Shown here: piece after piece, positions 55,996 through 64,000 of the stretch
Position numbering within the stretch: the first letter of the stretch is position 1
Layout: every line of letters begins with the position of its first letter
Source: Clostridia bacterium
Lineage (GTDB): Bacteria; Bacillota; Clostridia; Acetivibrionales; DSM-2933
Direction of reading: 5' to 3'
Length of the DNA stretch: 64,000 nt
Assembly: GCA_026416815.1 (NCBI GenBank)
Contig: JAOAEJ010000087.1
Span: forward strand, 42,908-106,907
The notes under the pieces: model-generated
What the model saw: only the letters and a program-made list of their open reading frames with translations
Databases searched by the model: none
What the model was told of the DNA's origin: nothing
Position numbers and translations under genes: made by a program

Positions 55996-56100
55996 TACAG
56001 ATAGTTTAGGTTGAACTTAGTGATTGACCGTTAGGCAATGAGCTGTGGAAGTGCGATTTGCCTAACGGGATAAAATCACTTTCAACCTAAACTATCTATA
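55996..56100. mobile_element. MITE-like palindromic element, 105 bp
   Basis: TACAGATAGTTTAGGTTGAA pairs with its complement at the right end, and inner arms CTTAGTGATT and CGTTAGGCAA also pair. The loop AGCTGTGGAAGTGCGA is the reverse complement of the loop at 28624-28729, showing common descent. Confidence 0.7.
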
Positions 56101-56147
56101 TTATATTCACTAATAAAGGGGCACATTCTGCCGTAATTCTATATAGT

Positions 56148-56297
56148 TCATCTACTGCCCAACTCTGTACAAATGAAATTTCCGGTAATAATTTCAAAGC
56201 CAATCACTTTATACTTTCTTTTATCTACTAAAATCACAGCCCCATTTCTTTTATCCTGTTTACTTACTAACTTTTCATTGATATGAACATAGTCCAT
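56148..56297 (-). CDS. Possible small protein
   Basis: A 49-residue frame starting at an ATG after GAGGTAGGATAAA. It reads MDYVHINEKLVSKQDKRNGA, then VILVDKRKYKVIGFEII. No family recognised. The good ribosome site and a spacing of 33 bases from the terminator of the next gene upstream make it plausible. Confidence 0.4.
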   Translation of the reverse strand: MDYVHINEKLVSKQDKRNGAVILVDKRKYKVIGFEIITGNFICTELGSR

Positions 56298-56329
56298 TTT
56301 ATCCTACCTCTAAACTCCTTGTAATAGCC

Positions 56330-56351
56330 AAAAGAGCCTTACGGCTCTTTT
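56330..56351 (-). terminator. Terminator of the 68-residue gene
   Basis: AAAAGAGCC-GTAA-GGCTCTTTT on the minus strand, 6 bases after the stop; symmetric, so it could work in both directions. Confidence 0.7.
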
Positions 56352-56356
56352 GCAGC

Positions 56357-56557
56357 TTAGGTTATCTCCATGTCACATGGTATATCCTCACCATATATCT
56401 CGTTGAAAACCTTTCCGGTACTCTTATCCACCTTCACCAATACAGCGTCCTTAAGTACCACAAGAACTTCTCCGTACCCAATGAACTTATCATTTTTAGT
56501 CAGCGCTATCAAATCGCCTTCATATACATTTTTTGCTTTAGGAAAAGTAACTATCAT
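56357..56557 (-). CDS. Small hypothetical protein
   Basis: A 66-residue frame starting at MIVTFPKAKNVYEGDLIAL with the pattern of a small beta-barrel (GYGEVLVVLKDAVLVKVD). The ribosome site is weak. No family recognised. It is followed at once by a clear terminator, which supports it being a transcribed gene. Confidence 0.5.
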   Translation of the reverse strand: MIVTFPKAKNVYEGDLIALTKNDKFIGYGEVLVVLKDAVLVKVDKSTGKVFNEIYGEDIPCDMEIT

Positions 56558-56736
56558 ATTCAATCACCCGCAAATTAACTCTTACTAATAGTTTACTCAT
56601 AACTCACAGCATTATACATAACTCTACCATAATATATGTATTCATCTATAACTACCTTTGCACACCTATTTTGTATGTATAAAACCTATAGCAATACACA
56701 TAAGATTTATATAGCGTACAATCCTATCAGATTACA

Positions 56737-56840
56737 TATAGGCAGTTAACTGTAAAAGTGATTTTTAAATTTAGGCAAATTGCATTTGCCAGATCTCATT
56801 GCCCGGCTGGAAATACTAAGTTTGCCGTTAATTATCTATA
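56737..56840. mobile_element. MITE-like palindromic element, decayed
   Basis: TATAGGCAGTTAACTG at the left and CCGTTAATTATCTATA at the right, with inner AAAGTGATTT and TTAGGCAAA / TTGCCCGGCTGG arms as in 28624-28729. More mutated than the other full-length copies. Confidence 0.55.
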
Positions 56841-56987
56841 ATTCTACATGTTGTTGATATTTAGGAAATATATTACTAAATATTTGTAGTAAACTGGAAA
56901 TATTGTATACTTTTTAATAGTAGCTAGACTGTTTTGCTAATTAGCTTAGAATAAAATTGAAATATACAATTAATAGGGGGTAGGTTT

Positions 56988-57950
56988 ATGCACTTAAACA
57001 GTTCATTACCCGAACAGGGGAAAGAAAATCTAAAAAAGCTTTTAGACAACCTAAAAGTTAAAAACGTATCGGTAAAATACTCTGAATCTATTTCTAATTT
57101 CTCCAAAAGCCTAAGGCATGGAATGGTAAAAGGGCTTCAGGAAAAATCCAAACAAACCTCTGAAGCAATCACTTCTTTTAGGAACAGGAATAATAAGCTA
57201 AAAAACCTGGAGAAACTGCTTCATACCGACAAATCTCACCTCATAACGTCAAATAAGAGAAGTAACATCTATCGCTCCGAGTCAGATAAGCTGGTTATAA
57301 TAGATAAAAATATCTGGAGTGAGCCCGTCACTGTTACCATTAAACAGATGAATAGCGTAACAATCAAATGTGTTAAATTCCTCGAAGAGCAGCCGTTTCT
57401 CTTCCCTGTATTTAATGAAAAAACCATTAGCGGAAGAATTATATATATGGACGTAAATCAGCTATGGTATCAGGATAATGATACTATAAACGTTGTTACC
57501 TTCAGAAATAGTTCCCCGGATTTCATTAAAATTAAAATAAATAACATTAAATGCTATGAAAAAGAAGCTTTAATAAAGTATGTTAAAAACTACATATCAG
57601 TTCAAAAAAGCGCCAGAATGACAGCTTTTATTAAAGAAAAGGCTATTAACATTGCGGATATAGTACGCATAACCCGGTATTATTTGATAGAGAAAAGCAA
57701 GCAAAGCAATAGCATGAAAGTATATTTATTTGATGACGAAGGTAGCTTTTACGACCAACTTAGCCTTAGCCGCTTACCTTCTGTTGATGATACCTCACTG
57801 GATCTCCTGTTTACTAAGGATATGACATCTTATATAAAATCAAACAATTACCCATTGGAAGACTTCAAGCAAAATGATGATTTTATAGAATTCTGGCAGA
57901 ATGTAGGTAGCAAAAAGGTATGTGTAATGCGTTTTAACTATAAGTCCTAG
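56988..57950 (+). CDS. Unknown protein, only complete plus-strand gene
   Basis: A 320-residue protein starting at an ATG after AGGGGGTAGGTTT. The first 95 residues are charged and probably helical (EQGKENLKKLLDNLKVK, NRNNKLKNLEKLL). The rest is mixed and lysine-rich with no signal peptide or clear membrane segment. I recognise no family or catalytic motif. It stands alone between repeat-rich gaps, and its low GC is like the background. Confidence 0.7.
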   Translation: MHLNSSLPEQGKENLKKLLDNLKVKNVSVKYSESISNFSKSLRHGMVKGLQEKSKQTSEAITSFRNRNNKLKNLEKLLHTDKSHLITSNKRSNIYRSESDKLVIIDKNIWSEPVTVTIKQMNSVTIKCVKFLEEQPFLFPVFNEKTISGRIIYMDVNQLWYQDNDTINVVTFRNSSPDFIKIKINNIKCYEKEALIKYVKNYISVQKSARMTAFIKEKAINIADIVRITRYYLIEKSKQSNSMKVYLFDDEGSFYDQLSLSRLPSVDDTSLDLLFTKDMTSYIKSNNYPLEDFKQNDDFIEFWQNVGSKKVCVMRFNYKS

Positions 57951-58167
57951 CATTTTATTATTATGACAGTTTAACACCAATTTATTTAAAAATATCTCTT
58001 CTTCTCTTCGAAATAAGAGTTCCATAATAAATTAAATTTGAACTCTTTATGTTTCATACCTTTATAATATTTTCATAAACTAATAGTACTTTGTTATTTA
58101 GCTTAATTATAGTAAATTCTCAAAATAATAACCTTAAAAACATAGTAAACTATAGTTAACCAAATTT

Positions 58168-58206
58168 AAAAAGGCTTCAATAGCTGTACCTATAGCTATT
58201 GAAGCC
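58168..58206 (-). terminator. Terminator of the cold-shock gene
   Basis: GGCTTCAATAGCTATAGG pairs with CCTATAGC-region complement in a 15-bp stem on the minus strand, followed by five T. It lies about 30 bases after the csp stop. The region 57951-58167 holds only AT-rich DNA and a half copy of the 52664 palindrome. Confidence 0.8.
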
Positions 58207-58234
58207 TCTATTAGTTTAGGCTAAGTTCTTAAAT

Positions 58235-58432
58235 TTAGTAAGGAACTACATTTGTAGCTTGCGGCCCACGTTGACCGTTTTCGATATCAAATTGAACTCG
58301 CTGACCTTCTACAAGTGATTTATACCCTTCTGCTTTTATAGCAGAAAAGTGTACAAACACGTCGTCCCCACCTTCTCTTTCAATAAAACCAAAGCCTTTT
58401 TCGGGGTTAAACCATTTTACTGTACCAACCAT
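58235..58432 (-). CDS. Cold-shock protein (CspA family)
   Basis: A 65-residue single cold-shock domain: [14 protein letters not shown] (RNP1 KGFGFIE) and DVFVHFSAI (RNP2 VFVHF). It binds single-stranded RNA/DNA. Preceded by GGAGGTGCAATATA. The leader of over 100 bases may carry cold-responsive structure, as in other csp genes. Confidence 0.95.
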   Translation of the reverse strand: MVGTVKWFNPEKGFGFIEREGGDDVFVHFSAIKAEGYKSLVEGQRVQFDIENGQRGPQATNVVPY

Positions 58433-58632
58433 TATATTGCACCTCCACCCAAATTGTGGTTCACTAATACTTTTAATACTTCGTATCGTTATTATTGTGT
58501 TTACATTTTGCTTAGTTTATGCTTAGAACAATTTTATAATGTAAATTTTACCATTTAGACTTCTTTAATAGTTATGTACAGCTCTTTTATATACATTAAT
58601 ATGTATTTCAGGCTATAACCCGACACAAAACT

Positions 58633-58657
58633 AAAAAGGAGAGCATACACTCTCCTT
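58633..58657 (-). terminator. Terminator of the zinc-ribbon gene
   Basis: AAGGAGAGTGTATGCTCTCCTT followed by T residues on the minus strand, a few bases after the stop. Confidence 0.75.
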
Positions 58658-58662
58658 CAAAT

Positions 58663-58890
58663 TTACCACCTATTGCCGTAGCCTCTATTATTGTTGCTGC
58701 CATATCCTCTATTGTTGTTTCCACCGCCAAAGCCACCGTTGTTATTCCTCTGCTGTTTCCTGGCTCTTCTACAATCATGACACCTTTGCGGCTCGTTATC
58801 GAATCCCTTTTCCTTATAAAAAGCCTGCTCGTTTTCAGTGAAAACAAATTCCGTGTTACAATCCTTACATGTAATTACTTTGTCTGCCAT
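58663..58890 (-). CDS. Zinc-ribbon protein with Gly/Asn-rich tail
   Basis: A 75-residue protein. ITCKDCNTEFVFTENEQAFY and RCHDCRRARK give two CxxC pairs of the probable zinc-ribbon domain found widely in Firmicutes. The tail (residues 48-75) repeats NNNRGYG and GGFGGG, resembling RGG/GN-rich nucleic-acid-binding tails. Function is not known. Promoter TTGAAT-17-TATAAT lies upstream. Confidence 0.85.
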   Translation of the reverse strand: MADKVITCKDCNTEFVFTENEQAFYKEKGFDNEPQRCHDCRRARKQQRNNNGGFGGGNNNRGYGSNNNRGYGNRW

Positions 58891-59007
58891 TTTTATATAC
58901 CTCCCGAATTTTTTGGATCTTATAATTCTTGATATCTCACTCCAGCAAACAAGGGAGTTATATTCAAAAACAAATCAATCCACACTAAATAAATTAACTT
59001 CGTAGTA

Positions 59008-59036
59008 ATTATACCACATCCTCCGGTAACATTCAA
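59008..59036 (-). promoter_or_regulatory. Promoter of the zinc-ribbon gene
   Basis: TTGAAT and TATAAT spaced by 17 bases on the minus strand, giving a leader of about 110 bases. The rest of the 345-bp gap 58891-59235 shows no gene. Confidence 0.55.
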
Positions 59037-59235
59037 GGAAATTTTACCATTAATATAGTACGCATGTTTCCTATGTTGCAGTACTCTTATGTGCTTTATG
59101 TTTTCAATAAAAGTAACCGGAAGTCTTAAAAAGCTTAATTTCTACTATCAGTATTAAACATTTCTATTATATCCAATTAATATAACAATAATACCAAAAA
59201 TATTAATTTTACACATGGCTAGTCAGCCTTAAATG

Positions 59236-60462
59236 CTACTCAGTTTTTAGGGCACCTATCCTATAATTATTCATCGGATCCCATAGGAACCACTCCTCAT
59301 AGCCAGCATCATAAACACCCTGTATTTGCTGTCTAACTTGAGCATCCTCATAGTACTGCCAGTTTCCTTTCCCTATCCAAGTGGCTGAAAAGTCCTGCAA
59401 ATATGTCCTCAATATAGGTTTATGACCCTCTACCTTTGCCAATCTTTCTTTACCTTTAAGCAGTGTTTGTTTTATTACTCCATATGGATCCAAGTCGGGT
59501 TTGGGGAACTTTACTTTATTAATGATCTGTCCTGGCGCATAATGGGAAGGATATGCCATCGGGCAGATATAATCAAGGTTTTTACCTACTTCTTCCCACA
59601 CCTGACCTATACCTTCAGTGTCCCCTGGGCTTTCAGCTATAATAGCAAATACATCACCGGAAAGTATAGCGTCGGGCAGCTGCTGCCTTGCATATGCCAA
59701 GAATTCACCTATGATTTCCTGTCTCTGCTTACCTCCGGTATCGCCAAACACCATTTCACTCTTTTTGCCGTCTGGAAATCTTATATAGTCAAACTGAACT
59801 TCATCAAACCCTTTTGCAAGTGCTTCCTTGGCTAAGTCTATGTTGTACTGCCAAGCTTGTTTGTTATATGCATTTACCCAGTTCATTTTATTGTGAACAT
59901 ACAAACCCCCGCTTTTATTTTTTATAGCCATTTCCGGCTTTTTATTGGCTAGAATAGGGTCTTTGAAGCAAACTATTCTGGCTATAGCATATACATTATT
60001 GTCATGCAATTGCTTAATAACCTTGTCAGCATCAAATCTTTTTTCAACTGCGCCAATCTCTTTTGCTAAAGGAACCTGGGAATCAAAAGTTACCGTACCG
60101 TAATCGTTCTTTACATCTATTACATAGCTATTTATTTCTGTCTTATTTGCTACATCAATATAGTAATCCAGCCTTGCCCCCGCCGATGTAGCCGTTAAAT
60201 ACAATCCCTTTGCCTTGACTCTTTTCTTATCCGCGTTTTTGAATGGTCCATTAGTATTTTCCGGAGAAACGGTTGGTGTACTCTGTGGAGCAGCAGTTTC
60301 TTTACCGCTGTCCTGACTTGCTGTGGTAGTAGGTGTGCTTACATTCTGGCTTTGATCTGTGTTTATCGACGTTGACTTTGAAGAGCCGCACGCAATAAAC
60401 GTTGTTGACATTAACCCTGTTATTGCTAACAATGCAATAACTTTGACAATACTTTTTCTCAT
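59236..60462 (-). CDS. Putative glycoside hydrolase-like lipoprotein (DUF4015)
   Basis: A 408-residue lipoprotein. The signal peptide ends in TTFIAC (Cys25), then a Ser/Thr/Gln-rich linker to about residue 85. The rest is a TIM-barrel-like domain of the DUF4015 family: KGLYLTATSAG, YVIDVKNDYGTV, FDEVQFDYIRFPDG and ICPMAYPSHYAPG. The DYIRFPDG motif supplies acidic residues at barrel strand ends. Members are predicted glycosidases at the cell surface; activity is unproven. Confidence 0.88.
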   Translation of the reverse strand: MRKSIVKVIALLAITGLMSTTFIACGSSKSTSINTDQSQNVSTPTTTASQDSGKETAAPQSTPTVSPENTNGPFKNADKKRVKAKGLYLTATSAGARLDYYIDVANKTEINSYVIDVKNDYGTVTFDSQVPLAKEIGAVEKRFDADKVIKQLHDNNVYAIARIVCFKDPILANKKPEMAIKNKSGGLYVHNKMNWVNAYNKQAWQYNIDLAKEALAKGFDEVQFDYIRFPDGKKSEMVFGDTGGKQRQEIIGEFLAYARQQLPDAILSGDVFAIIAESPGDTEGIGQVWEEVGKNLDYICPMAYPSHYAPGQIINKVKFPKPDLDPYGVIKQTLLKGKERLAKVEGHKPILRTYLQDFSATWIGKGNWQYYEDAQVRQQIQGVYDAGYEEWFLWDPMNNYRIGALKTE

Positions 60463-60703
60463 TTGTTCGGTACCCCCAATTAAATTAAGATTAGTGTATA
60501 AATAAGGGTGAGTAGTTCAATAAAGTGAACTTCCCACCCCAGAAGCCAGTTATAAAGACTTGAAAGTAAATTTGCAATTTACCCAACCGTAATAGAGAAT
60601 ATTTATTTTTTTCTATAATAACAAAACGGTATTTTCAATTCAACAATGAAATACTTCCTGTTTAGGCAGGTGAAGGAATGGAGGGGGTGGATAGGGTATA
60701 GGT

Positions 60704-60862
60704 TTATACTTTAAACAATCTAGGGCAATCTCTAGAGCCGTGTACTATGTGATAAATAAAAACTGTATCTCCAATAACCTTATATATACATACGTATTTT
60801 CCACTAGTTACAACTCTATATCCCAAAGCATTTAATTCATCATCTAGAATAGCAGTAGCATA
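60704..60862 (-). pseudogene. ParE/RelE toxin fragment
   Basis: About 50 codons encode LDDELNALGYRVVTSGKYVC and IYKVIGDTVFIYHIVHGSRD then CPRLF and a stop, the C-terminal half of a ParE/RelE plasmid-stabilisation toxin. An in-frame TGA lies just upstream and no start is present. No antitoxin is visible. Apart from this remnant I see nothing in 60463-61146. Confidence 0.6.
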
Positions 60863-61146
60863 TCACAATTCAATTTGTCATAATTGCCACACATTTATTA
60901 ATAATATTATTTGCATTTATAAACAACCATGTATAATAAATTACTATGCCTAATCTACAATCAACATGTGGCACTCTACAAGACTATCTCGCATTATACC
61001 ATATAAGGAACGTTGGGAAAGGATTATTGCAAATTCCTTTAAATTCTTGGCACCCTCCATCTCTAATAATATTAACAACCCAGTATTAAAAAATACCCAG
61101 TCTTAAAACAAATCACACTGAAGAAACAATAATTAGCTCACCCATG

Positions 61147-62058
61147 TTACTTCTTTACAACAGGTATCCATATTTCAGCAGTAAACTTGCCGTCTCCAAT
61201 AGGATTATACATCTCAAACTCCAGTGCATCAGCATGTTCATAACCTGACGTAGGGAACCACTCTGAATAAATACGTCTCCATATTGTCTGCGTTTGCTCA
61301 GTTATCTGTTCCTCATTAACCTCGTCAGTAGGGAATACTGCCCATGTTAAATCAGGCACACTAAGTTTGACAAATCCATCCGAAACTCCTGAAGCGGGAA
61401 TGTTTTGGCATATCAAATAACGGAATGTGCCATCTTCACTGTTGTGGCCGTAAAGAGCAGCATTGAGTAACATCTCAGAATTTCCATACACTTCTCCTTT
61501 AATTGTTGCTTCTGATACGCTCCCAGCTGCCCTAAAAATACTTTCCATCGTTCCATCGTTAACTGACTTGAGCCAAAATTCAGGTATTTGTCGATAGCAT
61601 TTTCCATCTATGGCACTCACAACCGTATCGATACCAAAAACAGAAAAGGCCTCTTTTTCTTCAATTCTGTATTTCATTTCAACATCTCCTTTAATCGAAA
61701 TATGAAAGGATATGCAAGGATAAGCCTTTAATTGTACACCCTTATCGCGCGCTAATGAGGGCGTAACACCATGCAAATTTTGAAATGCACGTGTAAAAGA
61801 ATTGGGCGAATCATAGCCATATTTTAAGGCAAGCTCAATAATCTTAACATTACTATCCTGAAGTTCGAAAGCTGCAAGTGTCAAACGTCTACGTCTTACA
61901 TACTCTGATATTGGCACTCCAGTAACAAACGAGAACATCCGTTGAAAATGGTATGACGAACACAATGCTCTTCATGCTACTTCGTCGTAATCAATTTCAA
62001 GCGTTAGATTTTCCTCAATATACCTTATCGCACTATTCATCCTTTGAAGCCACTCCAT
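61147..62058 (-). pseudogene. AraC-type regulator with GyrI-like effector domain, interrupted by TGA
   Basis: The frame opens at MEWLQRMNSAIRYIEENL (ATG at 62058) but meets TGA at 61972-61974, within DEVA*RALCSSYHFQRMF. All later codons stay in frame. Residues 30-100 are an AraC helix-turn-helix pair (KIIELALKYGYDSPNSFTRAF, HGVTPS). From about 125 there is a GyrI/AraC-effector-binding domain that would bind a small molecule. The stop falls in the first helix-turn-helix, so a full-length product would be lost unless this is a sequencing error or is read through. A restart near 61965 would lack the first helices. Confidence 0.7.
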
Positions 62059-62270
62059 TCACATAACCTCCCTTCGATCATCAGTATAACAATGCTTAAG
62101 GTAATAATCTCCACATTTCATGCACCAAAATGTATGGTCGAAAATTTCAAGAAGTATACTTATGGTTATTATCCCTTGATAACTATAAGAAGTCAATTTT
62201 GAAATCAACATTCTATTAGCTGTGTATTCATTGTTAAAATAGAAGTTGCTTGAGTGAAGGGATAAAAACA

Positions 62271-62304
62271 AAAAACGCTAGAACCTTTTAGTTCTAACGT
62301 TTTT
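62271..62304 (-). terminator. Terminator after tRNA-Leu
   Basis: AAAACGTTAGAAC and GTTCTAGCGTTTT form a 13-bp stem with one mismatch on the minus strand, ending in T residues, 9 bases after the tRNA. Confidence 0.8.
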
Positions 62305-62312
62305 GTTTGAAT

Positions 62313-62399
62313 TGGTGCCGAAGGTCGGACTCGAACCGACATGATATCACTATCGCTGGATTTTGAGTCCAGTGCGTCTGCCAATTTCACCACTTCGGC
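62313..62399 (-). tRNA. tRNA-Leu(CAA)
   Basis: The minus strand has a 7-bp acceptor stem GCCGAAG/CTTCGGC, D-arm, anticodon stem CTGGA/TCCAG with loop CTCAAAA (anticodon CAA), a long variable arm and GGTTCGAGTCC T-arm, with an encoded CCA (62313-62315). The long variable arm fits leucine. Confidence 0.95.
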
Positions 62400-62529
62400 G
62401 TGTTATTGTTTACTGCTCTGATATAGTAACATAATTTTTCGTACAAATCAACATCATATTTAAGCTTTTTCCTTGAAATTTTAAAAATAATTCCTATAAT
62501 CTCCCTATATCACACGAATACGTTTTATC

Positions 62530-62730
62530 TTACACATTCTCGCCTTCCTCATCCGGGATTTCCTCAACCTCATCCTTCTTTGAGCTAGACTTTTTCCTCT
62601 TAGCTACAGCCTCATGCAGCAAGTACTCAATCTGCCCGTTTACCGAACGGAACTCCTCCTCCGCCCACTTATTTATTTCCTCCCAAATGCGGGGACTCAA
62701 TCTTAATAAAATAGTCTTCTTCTCTGCCAT
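62530..62730 (-). CDS. Arc-like ribbon-helix-helix protein
   Basis: A 66-residue protein. KKTILLRLSPRIWEEINKWA and SVNGQIEYLLHEAV form the strand-helix-helix of Arc/CopG-like DNA-binding proteins; the C-terminus is acidic. It follows the SPFH gene by about 70 bases including a hairpin. This Arc-SPFH pairing is seen in other clostridia; the reason is unknown. The ATG at 62730 is preferred, with a GTG at 62739 possible. Confidence 0.8.
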   Translation of the reverse strand: MAEKKTILLRLSPRIWEEINKWAEEEFRSVNGQIEYLLHEAVAKRKKSSSKKDEVEEIPDEEGENV

Positions 62731-62757
62731 ATTACTCACGCCTTTTTCATATTATCC

Positions 62758-62789
62758 GCCCCGCTGCTATCAAGAGCAGCAGGGCGTGC
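62758..62789. other. Hairpin between SPFH and Arc genes
   Basis: CGCCCTGCTGCTC pairs with AGCAGCGGGGCG on the minus strand. It has no T run, so it may be an mRNA-stability element or a weak terminator. Confidence 0.4.
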
Positions 62790-62800
62790 ATATTATTTTT

Positions 62801-63685
62801 CTAGTTATGGAGTGTACCTGAGTTTATAACCGGCTGTGCTCCTCTTTCCCCGCACAGTACTACAAGCAAATTGCTTACCATAGCAGCTTTACGTTCCTCG
62901 TCCAAATCCACAATGCCGTTCTCATTCAACTTATTGAGTGCCATCTGCACCATCCCTACAGCACCCTCAACAATTTTCTGCCTTGCTGCAATAATCGCTG
63001 AAGCTTGTTGACGCTGGAGCATTGCTGCTGCAATTTCCGGTGAATAAGCTAAGTGACTCAAGCGTGCCTCTTCTACAACAACCCCAGCTTTCCCCAGCCT
63101 TTCCTGCAGCTCGTTTCTAAGAGCTTCAGATACTTCATTGGAGCTTCCCCTGAGTGATACATTGTGGGAATCATCAGTAATATCATAAGGGTACATTCCT
63201 GCGAGATGTCTAAGCGCAGACTCGCTTTGAACTTTAACGTAGTCTATGTAGTTTTCTACATCAAACAATGCCTGAACTGCACTATCTACCCTCCATACCA
63301 CAACTGCTGCGATTTCTATAGGATTACCCATTTCGTCATTTACCTTTAGCCTCTCCCCATTGAGATTCCTTGAGCGGAGAGATATCTTTTTCTTTGTATA
63401 GAATGGGTTAGCCCAAAACCACCCGGAGTTTTTAACAGTTCCCTTATAATCTCCAAACATAACCAACGCAGCTGCTTCATTTGGCTGAAGTATAAAAAAG
63501 CCTGCTGTGACTAATAGCCACCCAATAAATACAACAACACTTAATCCAATAGCAGCTATAGGTACTGCACCACTAGAAGTTTGATTAACTCCAAATATAA
63601 AAAGAGCTGGTGCTAGTAGTAACAATATAATATCCACGAAAAACATTTTTAACCCTGATTGTACCTTTAATAAAATTTCTTCCAT
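62801..63685 (-). CDS. SPFH/band-7 domain membrane protein
   Basis: A 294-residue protein. Two hydrophobic segments near residues 13-60 anchor it, followed by an SPFH domain ([34 protein letters not shown]) and a C-terminal helical part ([40 protein letters not shown]). Such proteins form large membrane-bound rings or microdomains. The ATG at 63685 follows AAGGGGTTGAGTATT. Confidence 0.9.
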   Translation of the reverse strand: MEEILLKVQSGLKMFFVDIILLLLAPALFIFGVNQTSSGAVPIAAIGLSVVVFIGWLLVTAGFFILQPNEAAALVMFGDYKGTVKNSGWFWANPFYTKKKISLRSRNLNGERLKVNDEMGNPIEIAAVVVWRVDSAVQALFDVENYIDYVKVQSESALRHLAGMYPYDITDDSHNVSLRGSSNEVSEALRNELQERLGKAGVVVEEARLSHLAYSPEIAAAMLQRQQASAIIAARQKIVEGAVGMVQMALNKLNENGIVDLDEERKAAMVSNLLVVLCGERGAQPVINSGTLHN

Positions 63686-63796
63686 AATACTCAACCCCTT
63701 CAATATAATTTAATTTCAATGTGATATCATTATTATATCACATACATATAATTTTACAATATATATTTACAAATAATTGCTACTGATTTTGACCAT

Positions 63797-63841
63797 AAAA
63801 AAAATCCTTCAGCTCTAATCATCAATCAGACCGAAGGATTT
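63797..63841 (-). terminator. Terminator upstream of the SPFH gene
   Basis: AAATCCTTCGGTCTGATT pairs with the AATCAGAGCTGAAGGATTT-like complement on the minus strand (AGAGC side imperfect) and is followed by eight T. It ends a transcript entering from the right edge. Confidence 0.6.
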
Positions 63842-63968
63842 CTTTTACTATAATTTAATTATAACGTGAGTTCGATGAAGTTATAGAAAACATTACAAAT
63901 ATAAAAACCCACCGAAATCCTTTAGAATGTTTATGTCAACCAACATTAAAAGAAAAGGGTGGGTTCAT

Positions 63969-64000
63969 ATGCAAGAATTATTAACTGAAATATTTTGCAG
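63969..64000 (+). CDS. Probable transposase start, partial
   Basis: The plus-strand frame begins MQELLTEIFC after AAAGGGTGGGTTCAT and runs off the window. A TEIFC opening is common in IS4/IS982-like transposases. Only 10 residues are visible, so this is a weak call; an insertion sequence boundary around 63900 would fit. Confidence 0.4.
   Translation, partial: MQELLTEIFC

Noticed and set aside
61972..61974. Selenocysteine codon in the AraC-type gene
   Set aside because: The residue position is not a conserved cysteine in this family, and no SECIS-like hairpin was evident after the TGA.
62205..62393. Open reading frame overlapping tRNA-Leu
   Set aside because: It is a chance frame through the tRNA and its terminator.

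Overview
The window looks like a chromosomal piece of a low-GC, anaerobic, spore-forming Clostridia member, perhaps near Ruminiclostridium. That placement is an inference from AT-rich intergenic DNA, strong AGGAGG ribosome binding sites, a Spo0E-like protein, oxygen-sensitive iron-sulfur and corrinoid enzymes, and the anaerobic (cobalt-early) cobalamin route. Almost every gene is on the minus strand. The exceptions are a 320-residue unknown protein at 57 kb and an apparent transposase start at the right edge.

1-24.6 kb is the unusual part. It holds three nitrogenase component-1-like D/K pairs: 16342-17808 with 15026-16342, 10238-11746 with 11754-13091, and 788-2311 with the cut-off 1-795. They share one NifH-like Fe protein (6596-7474), one NifB-like radical SAM protein and one NifX-like protein. 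Two sulfonate/nitrate-type ABC transporters are interleaved with them. Next to and among them are four zinc methyltransferases of the MtaA/uroporphyrinogen decarboxylase-like family, a corrinoid protein and a corrinoid-activating ferredoxin/ATPase. All visible P-cluster cysteines and the cofactor-anchoring cysteine are kept in the D and K chains, but the FeMo-cofactor histidine is not. I therefore read this as a non-N2-fixing, NifB-dependent reductase family. The closest described idea is the methylthio-alkane reductase (Mar) type.

24.4-30.6 kb holds sulfur genes: two YezD-type small proteins, cysK, two trans-sulfuration enzymes, an O-acetylhomoserine sulfhydrylase and a CymR-like Rrf2 regulator. 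This supports a role for the upstream cluster in acquiring sulfur from methylated organosulfur compounds. Four copies of a short conserved hairpin followed by a terminator sit in leaders or gaps ahead of nitrogenase-like and corrinoid operons. They are candidate attenuators or an undescribed cis-regulatory RNA.

30.7-53.8 kb is a long cobalamin/tetrapyrrole operon behind a cobalamin riboswitch and terminator. It covers cobalt uptake, glutamyl-tRNA to uroporphyrinogen III, the anaerobic corrin ring route, cobyric acid, CbiB and CobD. The nucleotide-loop genes are not here. The operon would supply corrinoid for the methyltransferases upstream.

53.9-64 kb is ordinary chromosome: pdxST with repeated palindromic operator-like sites, small unknown genes, a cold-shock protein, a zinc-ribbon protein, a DUF4015-type lipoprotein, decayed parE and AraC genes, tRNA-Leu(CAA), an Arc-like protein, an SPFH protein and the edge of a probable insertion sequence. 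A family of palindromic, MITE-like repeats with TATAGATAAC-type ends is scattered across the whole window. Start codons below were often moved downstream of the longest reading frame to the codon that follows a good ribosome binding site.
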